In this document: positions 35,484-42,341 of the stretch, piece by piece
Numbering within the stretch: position 1 is the first letter of the stretch
Layout: every line of letters begins with the position of its first letter
Origin: an uncultured Chitinophagaceae bacterium
GTDB taxonomy: Bacteria; Bacteroidota; Bacteroidia; Chitinophagales; Chitinophagaceae
DNA: 64,000 nucleotides
Reading direction: 5' to 3'
Assembly (NCBI GenBank): GCA_937862815.1
Contig: CALMED010000016.1
Location: 28,821 to 92,820, forward strand
Notes under the pieces: model-generated
Database searches by the model: none
What the model saw: the letters and a program-made list of their open reading frames with translations, nothing else
Told to the model about the DNA's origin: nothing
Position numbers and translations under genes: made by a program

Positions 35484-36638
35484 TTATAACTGAATGAGGG
35501 AAGCGGCGTAACTGCGGGCTTCTCCATCGCTTTCGAGGTACTCTTCCAGCGTGGGATGCCCGATAAACGGCACGTACTGCATGGTTTTCTCAATCACATC
35601 GGTCATGTCGAGAAAGCCCACCCGGTTCCGCAGGAAGGCCCATACGGCAATTTCATTGGCCGCGTTGAGCACACAGGGAAGGTTGCCGCCTTTTTCCAGT
35701 GCTTCAATGGCCAGGGCCAGGTTGCGGAAGGTCTTGAGGTCGGGTTCTTCGAAAGTGAGGGTGTTTACTTTTTTGAAATCGTAGCGCGGAAAATCGTTGG
35801 CCAGGCGGTTGGGGAAAGCCATTGCGTACTGGATGGGCAGCTTCATGTCGGGCAACCCCATCTGGGCTTTGATGCTGCCATCTTCAAACTGCACCATGCT
35901 GTGAATGATGCTCTGGGGATGGATGACTACCTGTACCTGTTCGGGCCGCAGGTTGAACAGCCATTTGGCTTCTATCATTTCCAGTCCCTTGTTCATCAGG
36001 GTAGCCGAGTCAATGGTGATTTTGGCCCCCATGCTCCAATTGGGGTGCTGCAGGGCGTGATCCCGCTTCACATTGAGCAGGAAGTTGGGTTTCTTTCCGC
36101 GGAAGGGGCCACCGCTGGCTGTAAGAATAATCTTTTCGATAGGATTGCGGTGCTCACCCACGAGGCACTGGAATATGGCCGAATGCTCACTGTCTACAGG
36201 CAGGATGGGGGTTTTATTCTCCACGGCTTTGTGCATCACAATGTCGCCCGCCACCACCAGGGTTTCTTTATTGGCCAGCGCCACTGCCTTGCGGTTTTCG
36301 ATGGCCTGCATCGTGGGTTTAAGCCCGGCGAAGCCTACAATAGCCGCCAGCATCATATCGTATGTATCAAAGGCGGCCACTTCTTCCAACGCCTGTTCAC
36401 CGGTAAACACTTTAACGGGCAGGGAAGCCAGGGCTTCCTTCACCTTTTCGTATTTCCGTTCATCCACTATCACCACGGCATTGGGCTGAAACTCCTGCGC
36501 CTGGCGGATGAGCAGTTCTTCGTTGGTATGCGCCGTGAGAATTTCCACCTCAAACAACTGGGGGTTGGCCCGGATCACATCCAGTGCCTGGGTGCCGATG
36601 GAACCAGTGGAGCCGAAAAGGGCGATACGTTTTTTCAT
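35484..36638 (-). CDS. dxr: 1-deoxy-D-xylulose 5-phosphate reductoisomerase
   Basis: First committed step of the MEP isoprenoid pathway: NADPH-dependent conversion of DXP to MEP. The 384 residues show the N-terminal Rossmann GSTGSIGTQALDVI, VALANKETLVVAGD, the metal/substrate region PVDSEHSAIFQCL, and ASGGPFRGK. Start: MKKRIALFG at 36638 (an ATG directly before it at 36641 is also possible). The longer frame to 36737 is non-coding. With ispE at 4.1 kb the pathway is represented twice in the window. Confidence 0.95.
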   Translation of the reverse strand: MKKRIALFGSTGSIGTQALDVIRANPQLFEVEILTAHTNEELLIRQAQEFQPNAVVIVDERKYEKVKEALASLPVKVFTGEQALEEVAAFDTYDMMLAAIVGFAGLKPTMQAIENRKAVALANKETLVVAGDIVMHKAVENKTPILPVDSEHSAIFQCLVGEHRNPIEKIILTASGGPFRGKKPNFLLNVKRDHALQHPNWSMGAKITIDSATLMNKGLEMIEAKWLFNLRPEQVQVVIHPQSIIHSMVQFEDGSIKAQMGLPDMKLPIQYAMAFPNRLANDFPRYDFKKVNTLTFEEPDLKTFRNLALAIEALEKGGNLPCVLNAANEIAVWAFLRNRVGFLDMTDVIEKTMQYVPFIGHPTLEEYLESDGEARSYAASLIQL

Positions 36639-36821
36639 CATAAAAAAGGTGGATATGCTTTTTGTGCTACGGGTGAATGGTTTTGTTTTACTGTATGCAT
36701 GCAATGATAAAAATGATCCGGTGTATCTCAAAGGCAACCTATTGCGGGTGCGGTAAATACAGGAAGCGCAGCCACGCCATCAACTGGTTGAAAAGATGCC
36801 GGTGCAGATCAGGCCATAAAA

Positions 36822-38321
36822 CTACTGATTTAAGCGGTACGGCAGCAGGCCATCAGCCAGTTGCCGGTCGTTGCTGAGCCGGGGTACTTTGTTCTGGCCA
36901 CCAAGTTTTCCGATCTGTTTCATGTATTCAATGAACCCGTTTTTCCGGATCGGTGTAACGACCAGTGGCTGCAGGATGTTGCCGCTGATCAGGTCGTCGT
37001 AATAAATATTCCGGGCCCGCATGTGGGCATCCAGCCGCCGGGCCAGTTCGGGCAGATCGGCCGGAAGGGTTTCAAATTCGATGAACCACTCGTGGTAACT
37101 TTTCCCTTGTCCCTGCTCCACGTAGGGCGCCACCGTAAATTCGGTGATACGGAGTCCCAGTTCAGTAGCTGCCTCCTGCAGGCCCGACTCCACTTCTTCG
37201 CCGATCACGTGCTCCCCGAATGCGGAAATAAAATGTTTGATGCGACCGGTCACCACGAGGCGGTAAGGCTGGGTGGATACAAACTTCACCGTGTCACCTA
37301 TGTTATACCCCCAGAGGCCGGCGTTGCTGTTGATAATAAGAGCGTAATTGACGCCCACTTCCACTTCGTGCAGCCGCAGGCGGCTGGGGTTTTCATGGAA
37401 GATCTCCTGTGCAGGGATGAATTCATAAAAAATGCCGTCGTTGGTGTTCAGCAGCAATCCCTCCGCCTCCTGTGTATCCTGGAAGGCGAAGAAACCTTCA
37501 CTGGCCGGGTACACTTCCACCACATCCACAGGGCGGCCGATGCTATCCATGAGGCGGGCCTTGTAGGGTTCAAAGTTAACACCGCCCTGGATCATCAGAC
37601 TGAACTGGGGAAACAACTCCCCTACTTTTTTACCGGAACGTTCCATGAGCGCATCGAAGTACATCTGCATCCAGGGGGGGATACCGCTGATCATGGTCAT
37701 GTTCTGACCAATGGTTTCATCCACAATTTTGGCCAGCTTCGTTTCCCAGTCTTCTATGCAGTTGGTTTCGTAAGAAGGGAGCTGGTTCGTGCGCAGGTAT
37801 TTGGGGATGAGGTGGTTGGAGATGCCACTCAGGCGGCCGGTGGGGATGTTACCCACCCGTTCCAGTTCGGGCGACCCGCTGAGAAAAATGAGTTTGCCGT
37901 TAAAAAAACGGGTATTGCCGGTTTCGGCGGCATAACAGAGGGCCGCATTGCGGGCGGTACCAAAATGGTTCCCCACCGATTCGCGGGTGATGGGGATGTA
38001 CTTCACCCCGCTGGTGGTACCGGAAGTTTTGGCAAAATACTGCGGCACTCCTTTCCACAGCACATTGTGACGGCCTTCGATGATTTCCTGGATCCAGGGT
38101 TTGAACTGCTCGTAATCGCGTATGGGAACGGCCTGCCGGTAGGCAGCATAGTCGTTGATATCCGAAAAAAGGTGATCGCGCCCAAAACGGGTACCCTTCC
38201 CCACTTCCACCAACTGGCGCAGGATCCGCTCCTGGTCGGCCAGGGCGGTCAGCTTGTTTTTTTGGATGGTTTTATAGACATAGCCGGCAAACGGCTTGGC
38301 CAGCAGCGATTTGATTTTCAT
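36822..38321 (-). CDS. GH3 auxin-responsive promoter family protein (acyl-acid amido synthetase-like)
   Basis: A 499-residue ANL-superfamily protein related to plant GH3 enzymes, which adenylate a carboxylic acid and join it to an amine. FAKTSGTTSGVKYIPIT is the ATP P-loop (about 98-114), VEVYPASEGFFAFQ the motif-2 equivalent, and YNIGDTVKF the aspartate motif. Bacterial substrates are unknown. The frame extends upstream to 38417, but the promoter at 38339 and family similarity favour the ATG at 38321. Confidence 0.85.
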   Translation of the reverse strand: MKIKSLLAKPFAGYVYKTIQKNKLTALADQERILRQLVEVGKGTRFGRDHLFSDINDYAAYRQAVPIRDYEQFKPWIQEIIEGRHNVLWKGVPQYFAKTSGTTSGVKYIPITRESVGNHFGTARNAALCYAAETGNTRFFNGKLIFLSGSPELERVGNIPTGRLSGISNHLIPKYLRTNQLPSYETNCIEDWETKLAKIVDETIGQNMTMISGIPPWMQMYFDALMERSGKKVGELFPQFSLMIQGGVNFEPYKARLMDSIGRPVDVVEVYPASEGFFAFQDTQEAEGLLLNTNDGIFYEFIPAQEIFHENPSRLRLHEVEVGVNYALIINSNAGLWGYNIGDTVKFVSTQPYRLVVTGRIKHFISAFGEHVIGEEVESGLQEAATELGLRITEFTVAPYVEQGQGKSYHEWFIEFETLPADLPELARRLDAHMRARNIYYDDLISGNILQPLVVTPIRKNGFIEYMKQIGKLGGQNKVPRLSNDRQLADGLLPYRLNQ

Positions 38322-38338
38322 ACGCTTCGTTCCCGGGG

Positions 38339-38346
38339 CAAAAGTA
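38339..38346 (-). promoter_or_regulatory. -7 element of the GH3-type gene
   Basis: TACTTTTG on the minus strand matches TAnnTTTG and ends 17 nt before the ATG at 38321. Confidence 0.6.
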
Positions 38347-38471
38347 TGGAAGTATCCCTGAAAGCAGGTTGTTAATAATTGTGCAGGAGGGGGGTACGCC
38401 GGTATCGGCGGGGTCACAAACCCATCATTCCGGAGAACCGTACCCCGGGGCTTTAATTTTTTGGGAAATAG

Positions 38472-38503
38472 TTTCGGGAATCCGCAAAAACACCCTACCT
38501 TTG
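38472..38503 (+). promoter_or_regulatory. promoter of rplU-rpmA
   Basis: TTTC at 38472-38475, 20 nt, then TACCTTTG at 38496-38503: a near-consensus Bacteroidota promoter ending 21 nt before the rplU ATG. Confidence 0.7.
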
Positions 38504-38524
38504 CACCCCTAATATTGGAAAATT

Positions 38525-38827
38525 ATGTTTGCAATTGTAAAAATAGCCGGCCAGCAATTTAAGGTGTCTGAAGGACAGCAGCTGTATGTTCCCCACATCG
38601 AAGGGAATGCCGGTGACAAAGTGGAGTTCTCTGAAGTCCTCATGGTGGATGCCGGCGGCAACATTACCACCGGCGCCGATGTAAAAGCTAAAGTTCAGGC
38701 GGAGATCCTGGCCGAGAAAAAAGGCAAGACCGTAATCGCGTTTAAAATGAAACGGCGGAAAGGCTTCCGCAAGAAAAAAGGACACCGCACCCTGTACACG
38801 CAGATTAAGGTGACCGCAATAGCATAA
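38525..38827 (+). CDS. rplU: 50S ribosomal protein L21
   Basis: A 100-residue L21: FAIVKIAGQQFKVSEGQQLYV at the N-terminus and the C-terminal FKMKRRKGFRKKKGHRTLYTQIKV typical of the family, in which the basic segment contacts 23S rRNA. It has its own promoter and is followed by rpmA, the usual partner, after 82 bp. Confidence 0.97.
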   Translation: MFAIVKIAGQQFKVSEGQQLYVPHIEGNAGDKVEFSEVLMVDAGGNITTGADVKAKVQAEILAEKKGKTVIAFKMKRRKGFRKKKGHRTLYTQIKVTAIA

Positions 38828-38909
38828 ACCTGCAGATAACGGATATGCTGCAACAACCTACATGCACGGCAGCATGCATCCGAGATCATAACTTTTTAAA
38901 CTCAAGACA

Positions 38910-39176
38910 ATGGCACACAAAAAAGGTGAAGGCAGTGTAAAGAACGGCCGCGATTCGCAAAGCAAACGTCTCGGCGTTAAAATCTTTGGCGGACAGCCTG
39001 CAGCTGCCGGCAACATCATCCTCCGCCAGCGCGGAACGGTGTATCACCCTGGAAAAAATGTTGGTGTTGGCAAAGACTTTACGTTGTTTGCTTTGACGGA
39101 CGGTGTAGTGGAATTCCGGAAAGGAAAAGAAAACAGGACGATCGTTTCAGTTGCCCCGGTAGAAGTGGCGGGATAA
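38910..39176 (+). CDS. rpmA: 50S ribosomal protein L27
   Basis: An 88-residue L27: [41 protein letters not shown], the full family N-terminal signature. There is no N-terminal extension, so no Firmicutes-type processing. Co-transcribed with rplU. A strongly AT-rich gap of 74 bp separates it from the histone-like gene. Confidence 0.97.
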   Translation: MAHKKGEGSVKNGRDSQSKRLGVKIFGGQPAAAGNIILRQRGTVYHPGKNVGVGKDFTLFALTDGVVEFRKGKENRTIVSVAPVEVAG

Positions 39177-39250
39177 AAATATTTTTTGAATTAAAAAAAT
39201 ATTTTATTTTTACTCCGTTATCTTTTATTAACCATTAAATTCTAAACAAA

Positions 39251-39433
39251 ATGGCAACTGCAAAAAAAGCCGCTAAAAAAGCTGCTCCCAAAAAAGCCGC
39301 TAAGAAAGCCGCTCCCAAAAAAGCCGCTAAAAAAGCTGCTCCCAAAAAAGCCGCTAAAAAAGCTGCTCCCAAAAAAGCCGCTAAAAAAGCTGCTCCTAAG
39401 AAAGCCGCTAAGAAAGCCGCTAAGAAGAAATAA
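39251..39433 (+). CDS. histone H1-like Lys/Ala-rich DNA-binding protein
   Basis: A 60-residue protein made of only Lys, Ala, Pro and Thr plus the start: five near-identical nine-residue units (KKAAKKAAP) then KKAAKKAAKKK. The gene itself is a tandem array of about 27-bp units (39263-39426). It resembles the C-terminal tail of eukaryotic H1 and bacterial Hc1-like proteins and should bind DNA or RNA nonspecifically. A strong terminator follows. No N-terminal domain is present. Confidence 0.8.
   Translation: MATAKKAAKKAAPKKAAKKAAPKKAAKKAAPKKAAKKAAPKKAAKKAAPKKAAKKAAKKK
39263..39426 (+). repeat. 27-bp tandem repeat within the histone-like gene
   Basis: Units encoding KKAAKKAAP are repeated with only silent changes (gct/gcc, aaa/aag). 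Such arrays can change length by slippage. Confidence 0.75.
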
Positions 39434-39454
39434 GATTCTTTACAGAATCTCTAC

Positions 39455-39486
39455 AAAAAGCCTCCTGTTTCCAGGAGGTTTTTTTA
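39455..39486 (+). terminator. terminator of the histone-like gene
   Basis: AAAAAG-CCTCCTG, loop TTTC, CAGGAGG then seven T: a strong intrinsic terminator. A smaller hairpin AGATTCT/AGAATCT lies just before it at 39433-39450. Confidence 0.85.
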
Positions 39487-39593
39487 TTGCAATAAAATCA
39501 GCCAGTACAACTCCACGATTCTTTACCTGCGATACGTTTTAAATGAAATAAAGCTGCACAAGGGTGGCGATGAACATTGCCTGAAATGGACAA

Positions 39594-39628
39594 TGAGTGA
39601 GTGAATGAATGAATGAGTGAATGAATGA
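39594..39628. repeat. tetranucleotide repeat (TGAG/TGAA) downstream of ftsY
   Basis: About eight consecutive TGAG or TGAA units immediately 3' of ftsY, in the gap towards the histone-like gene. The surrounding gap (39487-39637) otherwise holds no gene. Confidence 0.8.
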
Positions 39629-39637
39629 TGAAATGTT

Positions 39638-40600
39638 TTACTGCAACCGGAAGAGACTGTCCACAAACTCGTGTTTATCGAAGACCAACAGGTCTTCCAC
39701 TTTTTCTCCCACACCAATAAACTTCACCGGAATCCGGAACTGGTGCGCAATGGCCAGCACGACACCTCCCTTGGCTGTTCCATCCAGTTTGGTGATCACC
39801 AAACCGCTAACTTCTGTAGCTGCTGTAAAATGTCGTGCCTGCTCCAATGCATTCTGCCCGGTGGAACCATCCAGTACCAGCAGCGCATCGTGCGGTGCAT
39901 CGGGAATGACTTTCTGGATCACCCGCCTGATCTTGCCCAGTTCTTCCATGAGATGGGTTTTGGTGTGCAGTCGGCCGGCTGTATCAATGATCAGTACATC
40001 CACATTTTTGGCAACCGCGCTGTTAACCGCATCAAAAGCAACGGATGCCGGATCACTCCCCATTTCTTTTTTCACAATCGGCACACCGGTACGTTCACTC
40101 CAGATAGTAAGCTGATCCACCGCCGCAGCCCGGAAGGTATCCGCGGCGCCCAGCATCACATTCTTTCCGGCTGCCTTAAAATGATGGGCCAGTTTACCGA
40201 TGGTAGTGGTCTTCCCCACTCCGTTTACACCCACCACGAGGATTACATAAGGTTTCTTTCCCTGTGGCAGTTCAAAACCGGCATAGGAGGTGCCGGCCGG
40301 TGCATCCACCAGCATCCCTTCAATTTCCGCCTGCAGAATGCCGTTCAGTTCAGCGGTGTTGATGTATTTGTCGCGGGCCACGCGGGCTTCAATTCGTTCG
40401 ATGATGGCCACCGTGGTCTCAATACCCACATCGGCGCCCACCAGCGCTTCTTCCAGGTTGTCGAGCACCTCAGCATCCACGATACTTTTTCCGGCCACGG
40501 CGCGGGCGATTTTACCCAGAAAACCTTCCTTGGTTTTTTCCAGCCCCTGGTCGAGGCTTTCCTTTTCTTTTTTTCCAAACAGTTTGCCGAAGAATCCCAT
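39638..40600 (-). CDS. ftsY: signal recognition particle receptor FtsY
   Basis: SRP receptor GTPase that docks ribosomes with nascent membrane proteins. The 320 residues show an N-terminal amphipathic/NG helical domain after MGFFGKLFGKKEKE, then the GTPase: G1 VVGVNGVGKTTTIGKL, DTFRAAAVDQL, G3 DTAGRLHTK, G4 TKLDGTAKGG. The acidic A domain of E. coli FtsY is absent, as is usual in this phylum. The start at 40600 is chosen because upstream frame residues are unrelated. DUF4295-rpmG-rpmB lie upstream on the same strand. Confidence 0.95.
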   Translation of the reverse strand: MGFFGKLFGKKEKESLDQGLEKTKEGFLGKIARAVAGKSIVDAEVLDNLEEALVGADVGIETTVAIIERIEARVARDKYINTAELNGILQAEIEGMLVDAPAGTSYAGFELPQGKKPYVILVVGVNGVGKTTTIGKLAHHFKAAGKNVMLGAADTFRAAAVDQLTIWSERTGVPIVKKEMGSDPASVAFDAVNSAVAKNVDVLIIDTAGRLHTKTHLMEELGKIRRVIQKVIPDAPHDALLVLDGSTGQNALEQARHFTAATEVSGLVITKLDGTAKGGVVLAIAHQFRIPVKFIGVGEKVEDLLVFDKHEFVDSLFRLQ

Positions 40601-40696
40601 AAAAGTGGTTGTAATGATGAACGGGAGCAAAAAAGAAACAGCCGTCACGCACCGGCATGACAGCTGCAATAAAGTAAAATCCTTATAGAGCGGTGC

Positions 40697-40870
40697 TTAT
40701 TTCTGGGCCAGGTAATCTTTTACCTTGTCTTTGTGCACGATGGCTTCCTTAAACGTGTACGCGCCTGTTTTGGGGCTGCGAACCGCCTTGATCACTTTGC
40801 TCCAGTTCTTTGCTTCGGCGGCTGCCTTCTGATCTTTGGTCTTGATCGCCGTTTTTGCTGCTTTTGCCAT
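40697..40870 (-). CDS. DUF4295 family small protein
   Basis: A 57-residue basic protein beginning MAKAAKTAIKTKDQKAAAEA and ending HKDKVKDYLAQK, with NWSKVIKAVRSPKTGAYTFKE in the middle. This is the DUF4295 family, found between rpmG and ftsY in Bacteroidota and thought to be ribosome-associated. It is too short for many gene callers. Gaps to rpmG (66 bp) and ftsY (96 bp) suggest one transcript. Confidence 0.9.
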   Translation of the reverse strand: MAKAAKTAIKTKDQKAAAEAKNWSKVIKAVRSPKTGAYTFKEAIVHKDKVKDYLAQK

Positions 40871-40936
40871 GGTCGTTGGTTAATATGTGAATGCGATAAT
40901 AAGCCGCAGGAGTTTGTAAGGCTTCCTGGCGACCGG

Positions 40937-41119
40937 TTACTTAATTTCTTTGTGTACCGTTACCTTTTTGAGGATGGGATTGAACTTCTTCAATTCCAGG
41001 CGCTCCGGTGTGTTCTTCTTGTTTTTGGTGGTGATGTACCGGCTGGTTCCGGACTGGCCTGAATGTTTATGCTCGGTACATTCGAGGATCACCTGAACAC
41101 GATTCCCTTTCTTTGCCAT
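40937..41119 (-). CDS. rpmG: 50S ribosomal protein L33
   Basis: A 60-residue L33: [36 protein letters not shown] and C-terminal TVHKEIK. The zinc-binding cysteine pairs of the C+ form are absent (a single Cys in LECTEH), so this is the C-minus version. Second gene of rpmB-rpmG-DUF4295-ftsY. Confidence 0.96.
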   Translation of the reverse strand: MAKKGNRVQVILECTEHKHSGQSGTSRYITTKNKKNTPERLELKKFNPILKKVTVHKEIK

Positions 41120-41142
41120 GATTATTCAGTTTATTGATTGAA

Positions 41143-41379
41143 TCAGATTTTTTCTCCGCGGGCACGCAGTTCTTTCACCACATTGTACAGTCCCCGCTTG
41201 TTGATGGTGCGGATGGCCTCTGTGGACACTTTCAGCGTCACCCAGCGGTTTTCTTCAGCCAGGAAAAAACGCTTGGTCTGTAAGTTCGGCAGAAAGCGGC
41301 GCTTGGTCTTGATGTTGGAATGCGACACATGGTGACCCGTAACCGGCACTTTTCCTGTAAGCTGACATACTCTTGCCAT
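41143..41379 (-). CDS. rpmB: 50S ribosomal protein L28
   Basis: A 78-residue L28: [21 protein letters not shown], then [20 protein letters not shown]. One Cys only, so no zinc knuckle. First gene of the rpmB-rpmG-DUF4295-ftsY cluster, with a clear promoter 19 nt upstream. Confidence 0.97.
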   Translation of the reverse strand: MARVCQLTGKVPVTGHHVSHSNIKTKRRFLPNLQTKRFFLAEENRWVTLKVSTEAIRTINKRGLYNVVKELRARGEKI

Positions 41380-41398
41380 GATACTTTTTTTTGGACGG

Positions 41399-41406
41399 CA
41401 AAGGTA
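41399..41406 (-). promoter_or_regulatory. -7 element of the rpmB cluster
   Basis: TACCTTTG on the minus strand, a perfect TAnnTTTG, ends 19 nt before the rpmB ATG. Confidence 0.65.
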
Positions 41407-41519
41407 GGAAATTGCGGCGGAAAAAAGGAAATTTTATTTCTCTTTCTTTCGGGACGGCCCCTACCCCCTCATCCCAACACCGGCTGCCGGCCATTTACCT
41501 GTGGCAACCCGGGCGCCGG

Positions 41520-41539
41520 ATGGTGACACAGATCACCAT
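41520..41539. promoter_or_regulatory. Crp/Fnr-like palindromic operator
   Basis: A perfect 7+6+7 inverted repeat, ATGGTGA-CACAGA-TCACCAT. The half-site TGGTGA-N6-TCACCA is one base from the Crp consensus TGTGA-N6-TCACA. Its centre lies about 43 bp upstream of the start site predicted for the promoter at 41559, the usual place for a class II activator. Confidence 0.55.
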
Positions 41540-41558
41540 TTCACCGGGAACAGCCAGT

Positions 41559-41566
41559 TAAATTTG
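41559..41566 (+). promoter_or_regulatory. -7 element of the small-ORF/DUF2892/thioredoxin operon
   Basis: TAAATTTG matches TAnnTTTG and ends 12 nt before the ATG at 41579. No good -33 element is visible, consistent with an activator-dependent promoter. Confidence 0.6.
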
Positions 41567-41578
41567 TACCTTAACGAA

Positions 41579-41665
41579 ATGAAATCCAAATGGCTACGCC
41601 TCTTATTGGTTTGCCTGATCTGCCTGGCAATCGTAAGTGCGGCCGTCTGGATCTTCCAATTGTAA
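41579..41665 (+). CDS. 28-residue single-helix membrane peptide
   Basis: An ATG-started ORF of 28 codons: MKSKWLRLLLV then CLICLAIVSAAVWIFQL. It has a basic N-terminus and one hydrophobic helix of about 20 residues, with two Cys. It sits 12 nt after the -7 element and 19 nt before DUF2892, so it is the first ORF of the transcript. Codon use and hydrophobic pattern look protein-like, but no family is known. Confidence 0.5.
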   Translation: MKSKWLRLLLVCLICLAIVSAAVWIFQL

Positions 41666-41684
41666 ACCATTCAACCATTTACAC

Positions 41685-41894
41685 ATGAAAAAGAACATGG
41701 GATCCGCCGACCGCATCATCCGTCTCCTGGTGGCCGCACTGATTGCGGTTTTGTATGTTACCAACGTCATTACCGGAACCCTGGCCATCGTACTGGCTGT
41801 TTTGGCCGGCGTATTTGTGTTCACCAGCCTGGTGGGGTTTTGCCCCCTCTACACCCTGGTGGGACTGAACACCTGCGGATCAAAAAAAGCATAA
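41685..41894 (+). CDS. DUF2892 family membrane protein
   Basis: A 69-residue protein with two membrane helices. MGSADRIIRLLVAALIAVLYV and the loop GFCPLYTLVGLNTCGSKKA are typical of DUF2892 (YgaP-type membrane domains, inner membrane). Such domains often occur beside rhodaneses or thioredoxins in sulfur or redox stress loci. Two conserved Cys are in GFCPLY and NTCG. A thioredoxin starts 4 nt downstream. Confidence 0.85.
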   Translation: MKKNMGSADRIIRLLVAALIAVLYVTNVITGTLAIVLAVLAGVFVFTSLVGFCPLYTLVGLNTCGSKKA

Positions 41895-41898
41895 CAAT

Positions 41899-42201
41899 AT
41901 GGCGACCTTTAGAGAGCTGATTGATGACGAAGTGCCCGTATTGGTTGATTTTCACGCCACCTGGTGCGGCCCCTGCAAAATGATGGCCCCCGAGCTGGAG
42001 CAGTTGAAACAACTGATGGGCGACCGGCTGCGCATCATTAAAATTGATGTGGACCAGAACCAGCAGGCTGCCCAGGCTTACCGGGTGAGCGGGGTGCCCA
42101 CCCTCATCCTCTTCCGGAAAGGACAGATCCTCTGGCGGCAAAGCGGCGTGGTGAGAGCCCGGCAGCTGGCCGACATTGTACGGTCCCGCACCGCTGCCTG
42201 A
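41899..42201 (+). CDS. thioredoxin-like protein
   Basis: A 100-residue thioredoxin fold: PVLVDFHATWCGPCKMMAPEL carries the WCGPC redox site (about 22-26), and the cis-proline loop is GVPTLILF. It lacks the N-terminal helix length of a canonical Trx. Placed 4 nt after DUF2892, it is the last gene of the operon under the Crp/Fnr-like site. Distinct from trxA at 53.9 kb. Confidence 0.9.
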   Translation: MATFRELIDDEVPVLVDFHATWCGPCKMMAPELEQLKQLMGDRLRIIKIDVDQNQQAAQAYRVSGVPTLILFRKGQILWRQSGVVRARQLADIVRSRTAA

Positions 42202-42223
42202 ACGGCCATCTGCAATCGTTTTT

Positions 42224-42248
42224 CACACCCGGTACAGCCGGGTGTTTT
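42224..42248 (+). terminator. terminator of the DUF2892-thioredoxin operon
   Basis: ACACCCGG, loop TACAG, CCGGGTGT, then TTT: an 8-bp stem 23 nt after the thioredoxin stop. Confidence 0.75.
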
Positions 42249-42302
42249 GTATTTATACGTTACCACCCGATAATTTAGCAGCCGCAAACCTGCCCCCTTC
42301 CT

Positions 42303-42310
42303 TAAATTTG
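42303..42310 (+). promoter_or_regulatory. -7 element of mutS
   Basis: TAAATTTG matches TAnnTTTG and lies 31 nt before the mutS ATG. Confidence 0.55.
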
Positions 42311-42341
42311 CTGCCCTGCCGTTTGAACGGCATTACTGTAA

